Shown piece by piece: positions 24,001-31,408 of a stretch of DNA of 41,340 bases. Source of the stretch: an uncultured Cellvibrio sp. (lineage in GTDB: Bacteria; Pseudomonadota; Gammaproteobacteria; Pseudomonadales; Cellvibrionaceae); NCBI GenBank assembly GCA_946481095.1, contig CAMLML010000036.1, positions 1 through 41,340 of the forward strand, read 5' to 3'. The first letter of the stretch is position 1, and the number at the start of each line of letters is the position of its first letter. The notes beneath the pieces are model-generated. The model was given only the letters and a program-made list of their open reading frames with translations. It did no database searches and was not told the origin of the DNA. A program made the position numbers and the translations under genes.

Positions 24001-26089
24001 TTGCATAACTACCAGATGAATATCCCATGAAGAACTTATTAGTCGTTGCACCAAACTCCTGATTACCAATGTTATCTATTGCGGTATTCAAACTGGTTGA
24101 AGTCAGACTTGAATTGATTGTGCTTAAAAATGTCGTAGACAAATCATCCGTATCAAATGAATTGGGACCACTGGACAAGATCACTATTGAGCATTTTGAA
24201 CACCATGAAGCAGAGGGAAGAGGATCATCCCAGTCTGCAGATAGAACTCGACTTAAACCCGTTATAGAACCTGAGTCATCAGTATCAAACGATGAATAGG
24301 CGGCTTTTTTCCCTGCAAAATAACGAAGAGTTTCTCCGTAAATTTCTGCAATAGGATTCCTCCAGTCATTGTTATTGTTATTGTTATAGGATCTGTCGCC
24401 ATCCGTACTACTGTAAGTAAACTGGCTGATACGGAATAAATTAATGTTATGGATAATCCCTTTTACATTAGGATTAAAAACACCGGTAGTTTCCGAGAAC
24501 TCATTAACACTGTCAGTCGTGGTAAAGGTATTACCGGCAATCCTGCCCGCTTTTTTACGCAGCACACCGCCCTGACCGGGCTTTGTCCAGGTTCCTGTAA
24601 CCAATCCAAAATTAATATCCTTGTATTTCTTCTGCAGAACACCAATAGGCTTCAGAGAGGTAAGAGGTGTTGTGTCCGTCGTGTTGAATGCCATACATCC
24701 TTTTAATTGACCATCAACAGAATTGTACAGATTGGTATCAGCATCTTTTCCGGGAACACAAACTTTCACTTTAGCAACCAATTCCCCTTTTCTACTATCA
24801 ACGGTAGGAGAGGTTTCCCTGGTGTGATCAAGATGCTCTGTCGAATCACCCGAGTTCTTTTTACGCCATTGACACTGTTGTATTTCAGTGTGCGACCAGT
24901 TATGCCAGACACCGGATGCAACACGAATAACCGGATATCCATTGCTGGAAGCTGTAGAAACATTACACACGGAAATAGATGATTCTGTGTAAGGCGTGTA
25001 TGAACTTACATCAGTTCCCTCATAGACTTTTACAAAAGCATGGCTATCTTTGGGTACAAACGCTCTCTCCAGAATAGTTTCAGCGGGCGCACTGGATGTT
25101 GTTGCTGTATCCACTGACCGCAAACCGCCGTACAAAACCTTTCTAACAATATCCATGCGGGTCATACTTGCCCAGTTAAGGAAGTTCCCACTCCAGCGCC
25201 CAGCTGTGTCGGCATAAGACCCGCCAGAAGCAACGGAGCTTGAAGAACTTGAAGAACTTGATATTGAGTAACCGAAAACGTTGAATTCGTAAATGATGTA
25301 TCGATTATCAGCTTTAACTGTTGCATTAACCCGCACATAACGAGCGTTTTGGTTGACGCTGTTTATAGTGAGCGTACCACCGACTCCTGTTGTTGTGTTG
25401 TAGACGTTTGTCCAAGTGGAATTATCAGATGAGATCTGCACCGCATAACTTGTTGCATAGTCCGAAGAGTCCCAGTTAATTGAAATACTCTCTATTCTTT
25501 TTACTGTTCCCAGATCAACTCTCAACCAGGCAGAAGAGTTACTACCCGTGCTTGTCGATCTCCAACGGGTGCTGTTGTTATTATCAACCACATTACTTGC
25601 GGCATTTGAGCCGCCACTCTCTGTTACCCCTGATTGTGCCTCGGCAGTAGACGATAATTCAGTAGCAGCAACTGATGAACTTGAACTCGATGAACTTGAG
25701 CTCGATGAACTTGAGCTCAATGAAGAGCCTCCATCACATTTATGATTAACTGCCGCCTTAACAGGATAGTAGTAGCTGTTACCAGTCGTTGTTGCATCAA
25801 CGTAATAGCCATAACACCAATCAGGATCAAAATAACCGGAATATGTAAAATCATTTCGATATGTCAGATCCTGCGACCTAAGAGACCCGCCATCCAAATT
25901 GGAATAGTCGGGGTATGCCTTATAAAAAAGCTCCTGATCACGAGACATTGCCAGCATGACAACAGGGCGAGCTGACGCACCAATGAATAGAGGGGTTTGA
26001 GCCAAATCAAGTGCATATGAAGGTATTCCTGAAGCAGTCAGCAAAAACACGCTGATATATTTCGTCATATTTTGAATCAAGGATTTCAT
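21080..26089 (-). CDS. pilY1: PilY1 pilus tip protein with inserted discoidin/CBM32-like domain
   Basis: PilY1 sits at the pilus tip and takes part in pilus priming, adhesion and surface sensing. The 1669-residue protein has a signal peptide (about 1-27), an N-terminal PilY1 start (LFIGASARPVVMLAMSRDQELFYKAY), a 15-serine linker (125-139), a discoidin (F5/8 type C)-like domain at about 145-274 (STRWRS, AWLRVDLGTVKRIESISINW, ARYVRVNATVKADNRYIIYEFNVFG), a second polyserine linker (276-284), then the rest of PilY1. The MIDAS-type DxSxS motif of the Pseudomonas von Willebrand A region is absent. EF-hand-like loops occur at 601-610 (DTDDSGSITG) and 965-979 (DLNGNGRPDQAGEWD). The C-terminal beta-propeller begins near 1158 (DIVNSSPVYAG) and contains ARPDILYVGANDGMLHGF. 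GAGG lies eight bases before the ATG. Confidence 0.93.
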   Translation of the reverse strand: MKSLIQNMTKYISVFLLTASGIPSYALDLAQTPLFIGASARPVVMLAMSRDQELFYKAYPDYSNLDGGSLRSQDLTYRNDFTYSGYFDPDWCYGYYVDATTTGNSYYYPVKAAVNHKCDGGSSLSSSSSSSSSSSSSSSVAATELSSTAEAQSGVTESGGSNAASNVVDNNNSTRWRSTSTGSNSSAWLRVDLGTVKRIESISINWDSSDYATSYAVQISSDNSTWTNVYNTTTGVGGTLTINSVNQNARYVRVNATVKADNRYIIYEFNVFGYSISSSSSSSSSVASGGSYADTAGRWSGNFLNWASMTRMDIVRKVLYGGLRSVDTATTSSAPAETILERAFVPKDSHAFVKVYEGTDVSSYTPYTESSISVCNVSTASSNGYPVIRVASGVWHNWSHTEIQQCQWRKKNSGDSTEHLDHTRETSPTVDSRKGELVAKVKVCVPGKDADTNLYNSVDGQLKGCMAFNTTDTTPLTSLKPIGVLQKKYKDINFGLVTGTWTKPGQGGVLRKKAGRIAGNTFTTTDSVNEFSETTGVFNPNVKGIIHNINLFRISQFTYSSTDGDRSYNNNNNNDWRNPIAEIYGETLRYFAGKKAAYSSFDTDDSGSITGLSRVLSADWDDPLPSASWCSKCSIVILSSGPNSFDTDDLSTTFLSTINSSLTSTSLNTAIDNIGNQEFGATTNKFFMGYSSGSYANQCLVSDYKLSDLRGFCPESPTTRGGYGVAGLAYWARTNDLRTGYSGSQTVNTYAVELSEGLPTFDIPVGGGKVSIVPVCTNGAHANECSLVGVRVEKIVNDLAGNPISGQYLFYWEDQPWASDYDMDSVQRIAFCVGSACSPSVPSNQIKITNSMPYWATGTSRMYMSYLIEGTTSTTTGVQTSQWVTRGGYDTHGLTTPQKVQNPTQWYDVMAETESNNIVSLYPANTASNKYFLESTYTKSTTPLASSLTNLQTPLFYAAKYGGFTDLNGNGRPDQAGEWDVTNIAGATTADTIPDNYFLMKNPSLLEAKLTKIFDEAGRDSATGSGVSTNSTRLETVTSVYQALFYPPQKDNSGALKSSWHGEIRALRYSKDLADFSVTWSTMGKLISSSGRKIYSYNPVSDEGFEFNNTNWNELSATQKADLGGDTLGQAVQNWVRGDDVASYRTRVTDKGVKNLLGDIVNSSPVYAGVESQGFETLPSAYGSATYQSYVDTVKSARPDILYVGANDGMLHGFRTDCTATPTCGTEVFAYVPSSIYSKLPALASTAYGAGTAHTYLVDGAVYVGDAYIDTGDGDGIKWRNILVGATGAGSRGIFVLDVTDPENFDENDVLFEVTAADYPEIGNVMGKMYIAPVNGRWSVVLGNGYNSTDGRAYLMIIDLQAPFNPTYSGAVPTNTAMDNGLAGPALYRASADVGYQYAYAGDYRGDMWKFNISSGYSTGLTPVYNAPLFSAGTTKPITASPTLGTKSGATAGGPDAIMVYFGTGSYITVADSSSTPVNSFYGIADSGAPVTSATLHQKSMTTLYNSDVPPKPIARDVNDMGTSGVIPVDWATKNGWYLNFPAAERVITKSSYIYDRLLFTTMIPNSDACTFGGSGWLMELVGVGDQYANSYSALENHIRSKYPIHENEEASGAILDFYIPGELVIVSDDNKTRTEGVACSITGECEQIDITAPPGGKKSGRISWRQIK
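25228..25262. repeat. 9-bp repeats encoding the second PilY1 polyserine linker
   Basis: GAAGAACTT-type units repeat in tandem in this stretch and encode, on the minus strand, the shorter polyserine linker (PilY1 residues 276-284) that follows the discoidin-like domain. Length change in whole units would keep the frame. Confidence 0.65.
25673..25717. repeat. three 15-bp tandem repeats encoding the first PilY1 polyserine linker
   Basis: CGATGAACTTGAGCT occurs twice exactly (25688-25702, 25703-25717) and once with two to three changes (25673-25687). On the coding strand each unit gives five serines with mixed AGC/TCA/AGT/TCA/TCG codons. As units are multiples of three, slippage would lengthen or shorten the linker without a frameshift. 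Confidence 0.85.
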
Positions 26090-26150
26090 TTTCTTTACCT
26101 CTTCTGTCGAAGAATATTAACTTTCATAATCCGGTTTAGCGGCTTCCTGA

Positions 26151-26684
26151 TTAAGGCCCTGGAACAGAATTACCCACTTCATAAGTCGATTGCACTATTG
26201 CTTCAGAATTTACTGTCAGGCCAAAAGCCCGGCTGGTAATCCGATAGATAGTGGAACTCCCACCGGAATCAGTGAAAGTACCTATTTTCTCAACCACATA
26301 CTGTGGATACGCCGGGAACTCAACTGACAAGTCATCATCATCCAGCTGGATCGAATTAGCTTCCCACTGTTCGGCAGTCCAATTTTTTATACTCCCTTCA
26401 GAGGATAAAGGTTTGTTTTGATCCATATACAAACCGTCTTCTGTTTCATCAAACTTGTACGCAGCACCGTTCTTGGCTATATCTTCTTCAGCAAAACGCA
26501 ACCCGGCTTCAGCTGCCTGAAATGCCAAATTTCGATCATGTAGATTACCTGCCATAGCCTCTTGCATCGAGCTACCACGGATCGAGGAAACAGCAATTAC
26601 ACTCATTAATCCAACCATAATTAAGGTAACCAGCAGCACCATTCCCTGCTGGGATTGCCTGTTTGATTTTGGGAAATTTCTCAT
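26151..26684 (-). CDS. pilX: minor pilin PilX
   Basis: A 177-residue PilX-type protein. The leader MRNFPKSNRQSQQG precedes the processed N-terminus MVLLVTLIMVGLMSVIAVSS; position 5 of the mature protein is Val, not Glu, as in PilX and the related GspK, which cap the fibre. The family-typical helix follows (SSMQEAMAGNLHDRNLAFQAAEAGLRFAE). I chose the ATG at 26684 because GGAG lies six bases before it; a TTG four codons earlier has no such site. It starts 12 bases after the pilW stop, inside the minor pilin operon. Confidence 0.93.
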   Translation of the reverse strand: MRNFPKSNRQSQQGMVLLVTLIMVGLMSVIAVSSIRGSSMQEAMAGNLHDRNLAFQAAEAGLRFAEEDIAKNGAAYKFDETEDGLYMDQNKPLSSEGSIKNWTAEQWEANSIQLDDDDLSVEFPAYPQYVVEKIGTFTDSGGSSTIYRITSRAFGLTVNSEAIVQSTYEVGNSVPGP

Positions 26685-26696
26685 AACAGTCTCCAA

Positions 26697-27692
26697 TTAT
26701 TCCAAGCGGCTGCGAACAGCAACTGTGCTGACAAAAACCTGTCTCATTGCTCTATCGCCTGCCGTTACCGCGGCACTGCCTAATGGAAAGCTATAAGCCT
26801 GGGCTTCAGGTAAAACCGTTGTTTCAGGGGTTCTCACCAATAATTCAAAATGCACACTTTTTACATTAATCCAATCTGCATCATCCACATCGGCAGCGAC
26901 TTCATATACATCAGGAACATTATTGTTATCAGTATCAATGCCATATTGAATATCCATATCTTCAACACCTTCAACCAACTCGGTACTCACTCCGTTTTCC
27001 CATAACCACAAACTGGGTATTCCCGCTGTATTATTTTTGATATAGAAAAGTAATTTACGCATTTCAATAACCTCTGCACCTGCACTAAACAACTTATCTG
27101 TCCAAGCTGTTGTGGCATTACCTGGTGTGGATCCCGCTGCATGATTAATGGTCAACTCGGTGGTACCGCTTACAGATGTTGCCTGAAAAATCTGCGCCTT
27201 CTGGCAATTAGATGCCACCAAAATATCACCGGCACATAATCCACCTGATGCACACACACTAGGAGTGGTAGTCACTGAATCAATTGTTGTATCTCCTGTT
27301 ATCAATACCTGACTACCACTACCACTGACCACTTCAAGTACGTCTGTATCTTCAACCAGATCTTCCAAATCAAGATCGGCTTCATCATCTGCGGTATAAC
27401 CTTTTACAATTGTTTTATAGTCCCAACGAAAATCAGTTGCCGACCCCAGAGTTGTAATAATTTTTGAATCATCAACATTACTCGCACATCCCAAAAAACC
27501 TGCCATGCGAATTTCTTTATTCATATAGTCAATTGCAAACCGTCCACTCTCCTGGATACGGGATATTGCTTGCTGTGACACAAAAGCACCCTTGCTTCCA
27601 AGAAATACATTGAGTACACCTAACATCAACATCAACCCTAATGTGATGGAAATCATCAACTCAATTAACGACAATCCAGATTGCTTGTTCAT
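26697..27692 (-). CDS. pilW: minor pilin PilW
   Basis: A 331-residue PilW, the large minor pilin comparable to GspJ. The leader MNKQSG precedes LSLIELMISITLGLMLMLGVLNVFL with Glu5, followed by the family segment QQAISRIQESGRFAIDYMNKEIRMAGFLGC. The long globular part contains scattered cysteines. The ATG at 27692 has AAAGG seven bases before it and gives a six-residue leader; an ATG at 27707 that overlaps the pilV stop by four bases (ATGA) would give an 11-residue leader and may be used for coupling. It works with PilV, PilX and FimU in the tip-priming complex. Confidence 0.93.
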   Translation of the reverse strand: MNKQSGLSLIELMISITLGLMLMLGVLNVFLGSKGAFVSQQAISRIQESGRFAIDYMNKEIRMAGFLGCASNVDDSKIITTLGSATDFRWDYKTIVKGYTADDEADLDLEDLVEDTDVLEVVSGSGSQVLITGDTTIDSVTTTPSVCASGGLCAGDILVASNCQKAQIFQATSVSGTTELTINHAAGSTPGNATTAWTDKLFSAGAEVIEMRKLLFYIKNNTAGIPSLWLWENGVSTELVEGVEDMDIQYGIDTDNNNVPDVYEVAADVDDADWINVKSVHFELLVRTPETTVLPEAQAYSFPLGSAAVTAGDRAMRQVFVSTVAVRSRLE

Positions 27693-27703
27693 TTCACTAC
27701 CTT

Positions 27704-28168
27704 TCATATTTTTGAGGTATAGGCAAAAGCTTCTATCGTTGTATTTTCATCACCCGCAGACTCGCCCAGCTCAGTCCAACGAATTTCAACACTACACTCA
27801 TAATTATCACAATCAATTTTTGCTTCCCCATCTGGAAGACTTGCTTTTACTGCAGCGAGCCACGCTTTCAAATCTTCCTCCCTGAAACTTGTACCCGTAG
27901 GACTTGCACTATCAAAATCAATTGTGTACTGAGACGATTGCAATCTGTTAATCCGAATCCGATCAATAATATCGTAAGCCAACATACTGGCCTGAGAACG
28001 CAAATAGGCACTCTGGTTAAACTGTAATGACCGGGTTTGCAAACCGGACAAAGTCACCAATGCGGTTCCAAAAACAAGCATTGCAATCAACACTTCTATC
28101 AGCCCCACACCTTTCTCACGAAACAAAGTCCGATTTTGAATTTGTATTTTGTTATTGATTCTTTTCAT
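27704..28168 (-). CDS. pilV: minor pilin PilV
   Basis: A 154-residue PilV (GspI-like) prepilin. A rather long basic leader of about 20 residues ends in REKG, and the mature start is VGLIEVLIAMLVFGTALVTLSGLQ with Glu5. The segment RSQASMLAYDIIDRIRINR is typical of the family. Its ATG follows the fimU stop with no gap (TAGATG), and its stop overlaps the first possible pilW start, so it is translationally coupled on both sides. Confidence 0.92.
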   Translation of the reverse strand: MKRINNKIQIQNRTLFREKGVGLIEVLIAMLVFGTALVTLSGLQTRSLQFNQSAYLRSQASMLAYDIIDRIRINRLQSSQYTIDFDSASPTGTSFREEDLKAWLAAVKASLPDGEAKIDCDNYECSVEIRWTELGESAGDENTTIEAFAYTSKI

Positions 28169-28693
28169 CTAGCACCCCACAGCAGACTTTGATGTAGACC
28201 CGGATAACTTGACAGTAACCTGACTGGCATGAGTACCTGTACAGCCTTCTGTTTTAATTGAAAAAATTGTTTCTGTTGTGGACATCCCGCTGGGATTGAA
28301 GATGATGCTTTTGATTCCTGTCGTTGCGCCCTGACTGGCCGTAATTGTCACATGCTCATCGCGTCCGGGATATCGTGGAACAACTCGCAATAATTCATCT
28401 GTGGTTAAATCTTTATAAACAATCATTCCCTGACGCCAATCAGTGGCCGTAGCATCGCAACTTGTTCCATTAGTTGATACACAAACACCAACTGGATTCG
28501 CTGATTTAACAGCTTCGGCACGTGCAAACATCAGGGTTGCCATCAAATCTTCACGAACAGCCGTTGCTCTATTATTAGCACTCCACTCCTGAAAATTGGG
28601 CGCGGCCATGGCCAGCATTATCCCCAAAATTACCACTACTATAAGCAATTCAATAAGGGTAAATCCGGATGTTGGTTTGATTTTTGTGGTCAT
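28169..28693 (-). CDS. fimU: minor pilin FimU (GspH/FimT family)
   Basis: A 174-residue GspH-type pseudopilin. The leader MTTKIKPTSG is followed by FTLIELLIVVVILGIMLAMAAP with Glu5. The typical segment NNRATAVREDLMATLMFARAEAVKSANPVGVC and a C-terminal cysteine pair (EGCTG... VGC) match FimU of Pseudomonas. It is the first gene of the fimU-pilV-pilW-pilX-pilY1-pilE operon and has GAGAG upstream of the ATG. The call of FimU rather than FimT rests on its leading position and is not certain. Confidence 0.88.
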   Translation of the reverse strand: MTTKIKPTSGFTLIELLIVVVILGIMLAMAAPNFQEWSANNRATAVREDLMATLMFARAEAVKSANPVGVCVSTNGTSCDATATDWRQGMIVYKDLTTDELLRVVPRYPGRDEHVTITASQGATTGIKSIIFNPSGMSTTETIFSIKTEGCTGTHASQVTVKLSGSTSKSAVGC

Positions 28694-28858
28694 AAAATCA
28701 TCTCTCTTGTAGAAAGCCCCAAATCGCTTGAGTTTTTCTGTTATCTAAAGTTAACATGCGCTGGCCGAGGTCGCCGGTAGGTGCCGATGACTGGCAAGCA
28801 TGGATGACTGAACGGCTAGGCCGACATTATTTTCAACTTACTATCCACGGAGGGATAT
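28694..28858. other. divergent spacer between fimU and the second fimT, with a GC-rich patch
   Basis: The 165-base spacer should hold the promoters of the minor pilin operon and of the divergent fimT-like gene. Bases 28756-28825 are clearly more GC-rich than the surroundings and contain short self-complementary runs (CGGCTAGGCCG, GCCGATGACTGGC). I found no convincing sigma-54 (GG-N10-GC) or sigma-70 promoter. The patch reads as an open frame, but it runs out of frame into the pilin gene. Confidence 0.4.
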
Positions 28859-29419
28859 ATGAGCAACAAGCTTACTTCAGATTTTTCAACCCGCAATTCA
28901 AAAACGCCTTATTTCCATCGATATCAAGGTTTCAGTTTAATAGAACTGTTAACCAGTCTGGCAGTTATTTCTATACTTCTATTTGCAGGTGTGCCGTCCA
29001 TCACCAAAGTCGCATATGACTACAAAGTGAAAACAGCAACGCAGAATTTACTGACTGCAATACAAACAACCAGAACTCTCGCTGTCATGAAACACAAACG
29101 CGCAGTCTTGCGAGCCAAAGACGAATGGCATCATGGATGGGAATTGTTCATCGACGATAATGACAACGGCAAACGGGATAGCGACGAACAACTTATTTTT
29201 GAACAACCAGAATTGGGACAACTCACTATCACAACTACCACGAAAACAATGAAAGTCATTTCGTTTATTGCAACGGGTGAAAGTCGTCAGGCAAAAGGAT
29301 CAACCGGTGGTTCTTTTTTAGCGGGAACATTGAATATTTGCAGCGCCGGAAAAGCAGGATACAAACTTATTTTAGCTCGAGGTGGCAGAGCCCGGATCAG
29401 CAAAACAAGCTGCTCTTAA
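28859..29419 (+). CDS. fimT: second GspH/FimT-family minor pilin
   Basis: A 186-residue prepilin. The long leader of about 23 residues ends in YQG, followed by [23 protein letters not shown] with Glu5 and the GspH-family helix [29 protein letters not shown]. The segment [26 protein letters not shown] is a typical FimT/GspH feature, with an Asp-rich loop that might bind a metal ion. GGAGGG lies five bases before the ATG. It faces away from fimU and meets ispH tail to tail, sharing the palindrome CTTAAG in which both stop codons lie. Gene symbol by analogy with Pseudomonas fimT. Confidence 0.88.
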   Translation: MSNKLTSDFSTRNSKTPYFHRYQGFSLIELLTSLAVISILLFAGVPSITKVAYDYKVKTATQNLLTAIQTTRTLAVMKHKRAVLRAKDEWHHGWELFIDDNDNGKRDSDEQLIFEQPELGQLTITTTTKTMKVISFIATGESRQAKGSTGGSFLAGTLNICSAGKAGYKLILARGGRARISKTSCS

Positions 29420-30354
29420 GTCCTCAGCGCTTTTGGTAATGAGAAACTGATATTTTCCGGAATGCCCTGCATTTCCTGCGGGGCAGTCGCACCCAATTCC
29501 TGCAAGCGCTGAATGACTTGCTTCACCAAAACTTCAGGTGCTGATGCGCCAGCCGTAATACCAATAGAATGTTTATTGGCAATCCAGGACGGATTTATAT
29601 CTTCCGCGCCATCAATCAGGTAAGCCTCTGTGCCACAGCGCTCTGCAAGCTCTCGCAAACGATTTGAATTGGATGAGTTCGGTGAGCCAACGACCAACAC
29701 CAAATCACATTCCAGAGCCAAAGTACGCACTGCATCTTGTCGATTGGTTGTCGCGTAACAAATATCATCTTTACGTGGGCCTTGAATTTTCGGAAATTTA
29801 TTTCGCAAGGCTTCAATCACTTTCGCCGTATCATCCATCGACAAAGTCGTTTGGGTAACATAAGCAAGATTCTCGGGATCTTTCACGATTAACGCTGCAA
29901 CATCCTCTTCATCTTCCACCAAATAAATTTCACCACCCTTGGCATTACTGTATTGCCCCATAGTGCCTTCAACTTCAGGATGTCCCTCGTGGCCAATCAA
30001 AATACATTCACGCCCTTCACGGCTGTAGCGCGTCACTTCAATATGTACTTTTGTTACCAGCGGACAAGTTGCATCAAAAATTTGCAAGCCGCGCTCTTCT
30101 GCTTCTTTACGTACTGCTTGTGATACACCGTGTGCGCTGAAAATTAAAATCACATCATCGGGAACTTGATCCACTTCATCCACAAAAACGGCACCGCGCT
30201 CACGCAAAGATTCCACTACAAATTTATTATGGACAACTTCATGGCGAACATAAATTGGCGCACCGAATACATCCAATGCACGATTCACTATGTCAATTGC
30301 ACGATCCACGCCCGCACAAAAACCGCGCGGATTGGCTAATTTAATTTGCGTCAT
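29416..30354 (-). CDS. ispH: 4-hydroxy-3-methylbut-2-enyl diphosphate reductase
   Basis: IspH makes IPP and DMAPP from HMBPP in the last step of the MEP isoprenoid pathway, using a [4Fe-4S] cluster. Its three cluster cysteines are visible at 13 ([11 protein letters not shown]), 96 ([12 protein letters not shown]) and 198 ([10 protein letters not shown]). Substrate-binding residues His41/42 region ([10 protein letters not shown]), His124 and Glu126 (HEGHPEVEG) and the SSNSNRL motif are present. Length 312 is normal. The ATG lies two bases after the fkpB stop, as the last gene of the housekeeping cluster. Confidence 0.98.
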   Translation of the reverse strand: MTQIKLANPRGFCAGVDRAIDIVNRALDVFGAPIYVRHEVVHNKFVVESLRERGAVFVDEVDQVPDDVILIFSAHGVSQAVRKEAEERGLQIFDATCPLVTKVHIEVTRYSREGRECILIGHEGHPEVEGTMGQYSNAKGGEIYLVEDEEDVAALIVKDPENLAYVTQTTLSMDDTAKVIEALRNKFPKIQGPRKDDICYATTNRQDAVRTLALECDLVLVVGSPNSSNSNRLRELAERCGTEAYLIDGAEDINPSWIANKHSIGITAGASAPEVLVKQVIQRLQELGATAPQEMQGIPENISFSLPKALRT

Positions 30355-30356
30355 GA

Positions 30357-30806
30357 TTAATGCACCTGTACCGGTTCAATTTTCAGAATGGCAACATCAA
30401 ACACAATATCACGGCCTGCGAGTGGATGATTGAAATCAACAATCACCACGTTTTCATCAAAGTGACTCACTACGCCAGGTAACTCAGTTTTTTGTGCGTC
30501 AGTAAATGACAATACCAGTCCCTCTCTCAATTCAATATCCGCAGAAAACTCACTGCGTGCAAACTCCTGCATATTATTGGGATTACGTTGTCCGAACCCT
30601 TGCTCAGGAGAAATTGTCAGGGTTTTTTTATCGCCTTCTGTCAAACCAAAAATAGCTTTTTCAAAACCGGGAAGCAAATTACCGTCGCCTACAACAAATG
30701 TTGCCGGATCACGTTCAAAATTCGAGTCAATTACCTCACCATCTTGCAATCGTAATGCAAAATGCAAAGTCACTTTAGTACCAGGGCCCACAGCCAAATC
30801 ACGCAT
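30357..30806 (-). CDS. fkpB: FKBP-type peptidyl-prolyl isomerase, SlpA/FkpB-like
   Basis: A 149-residue cytoplasmic FKBP of the SlpA type, a prolyl isomerase and chaperone. The FKBP half-domain [44 protein letters not shown] flanks an inserted IF domain ([17 protein letters not shown] to ..EGLVLSFTD), then the closing [26 protein letters not shown] start at the ATG at 30806, eight bases inside the end of lspA with AGAAG upstream; a longer frame to 30839 starts on a poor codon context. The lspA-fkpB-ispH order is classic in gammaproteobacteria. Confidence 0.95.
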   Translation of the reverse strand: MRDLAVGPGTKVTLHFALRLQDGEVIDSNFERDPATFVVGDGNLLPGFEKAIFGLTEGDKKTLTISPEQGFGQRNPNNMQEFARSEFSADIELREGLVLSFTDAQKTELPGVVSHFDENVVIVDFNHPLAGRDIVFDVAILKIEPVQVH

Positions 30807-31299
30807 CAGATTTCTTCTCTTTACCAAACAACATATCAAAAATTAAGATTGCAGCCCCTAAAAAAATCGCCGAGTCAGCCAAATTAAATGCCGGAAAATA
30901 GTGGGTGTTTTGATAATGCACCTGAATAAAATCTACTACGTGCCCCAATAAAATTCGATCATAAAGATTGCCCAAAGCTCCACCCAAAATAAAAGCCAGA
31001 GCAAAGGCCTCCAATGGTTTTTGTGCTGCAGTGCGATAAATCCAAACTGTCAACAATACACTTGCAATCACTGCTATAGCGCCAAAAAACCAGCGCTGCC
31101 AACCACCCGCTTCTGCCAAAATACTGAATGCAGCACCAGAGTTATAGCGCAAAGTAAAATCAAAAAATGATGTCAAATTTAACACTTCACCTTCGTAAAA
31201 ATTGGCCAAAATAGATTGTTTACTGATTTGATCAAGCAGAACCACAATCAAGGCTGTCAGATACCAGAACCAAGGTTTTTGATAAATTTTTTGTGTCAT
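30799..31299 (-). CDS. lspA: lipoprotein signal peptidase (signal peptidase II)
   Basis: LspA cleaves signal peptides of lipid-modified prolipoproteins in the inner membrane. The 166-residue protein has four membrane helices and the two catalytic aspartates at 123 (GHVVDFIQVH) and 142 (FNLADSAIFLG), plus the conserved Asp23 region (LLDQISK), RYNSGAAFSI and GGALGNLYDRI. Its gene overlaps fkpB by eight bases. This enzyme would be needed for the lipoproteins predicted at 3162 and 6952. Confidence 0.98.
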   Translation of the reverse strand: MTQKIYQKPWFWYLTALIVVLLDQISKQSILANFYEGEVLNLTSFFDFTLRYNSGAAFSILAEAGGWQRWFFGAIAVIASVLLTVWIYRTAAQKPLEAFALAFILGGALGNLYDRILLGHVVDFIQVHYQNTHYFPAFNLADSAIFLGAAILIFDMLFGKEKKSDA

Positions 31300-31320
31300 A
31301 AAATTTTCTTTAAATTTTCT

Positions 31321-31391
31321 TGTAGGGTGGGCATAAAGCGAAGCGTGCCCACGCTGAACTAACGGTGGGCACGCTTTATGCCCACCCTACA
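31321..31391. repeat. TGTAGGGTGGGCATAAAG-type palindromic repeat
   Basis: TGTAGGGTGGGCATAAAG at the left and CTTTATGCCCACCCTACA (ending 31391) at the right form an 18-bp inverted repeat, continued inside by CGTGCCCAC/GTGGGCACG after a 5-base bulge (CGAAG) in the left arm. It lies in the 109-base lspA-ileS spacer of one operon, so a long hairpin would form in the mRNA there. Confidence 0.9.
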
Positions 31392-31408
31392 CCTTAAGAA
31401 AGAACGAA

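Noticed and set aside
28756..28830. Cyclic-di-GMP riboswitch in the pilin spacer
   Set aside because: GGTAGGT and GGCCTAG resemble parts of the motif, but the essential GCAAA-containing loops and overall order are missing on both strands.
28756..29019. Open frame starting in the fimU-fimT spacer
   Set aside because: It overlaps the fimT-like pilin in another frame, has no ribosome site, and the pilin has a strong one (GGAGGG) and a clear prepilin sequence.
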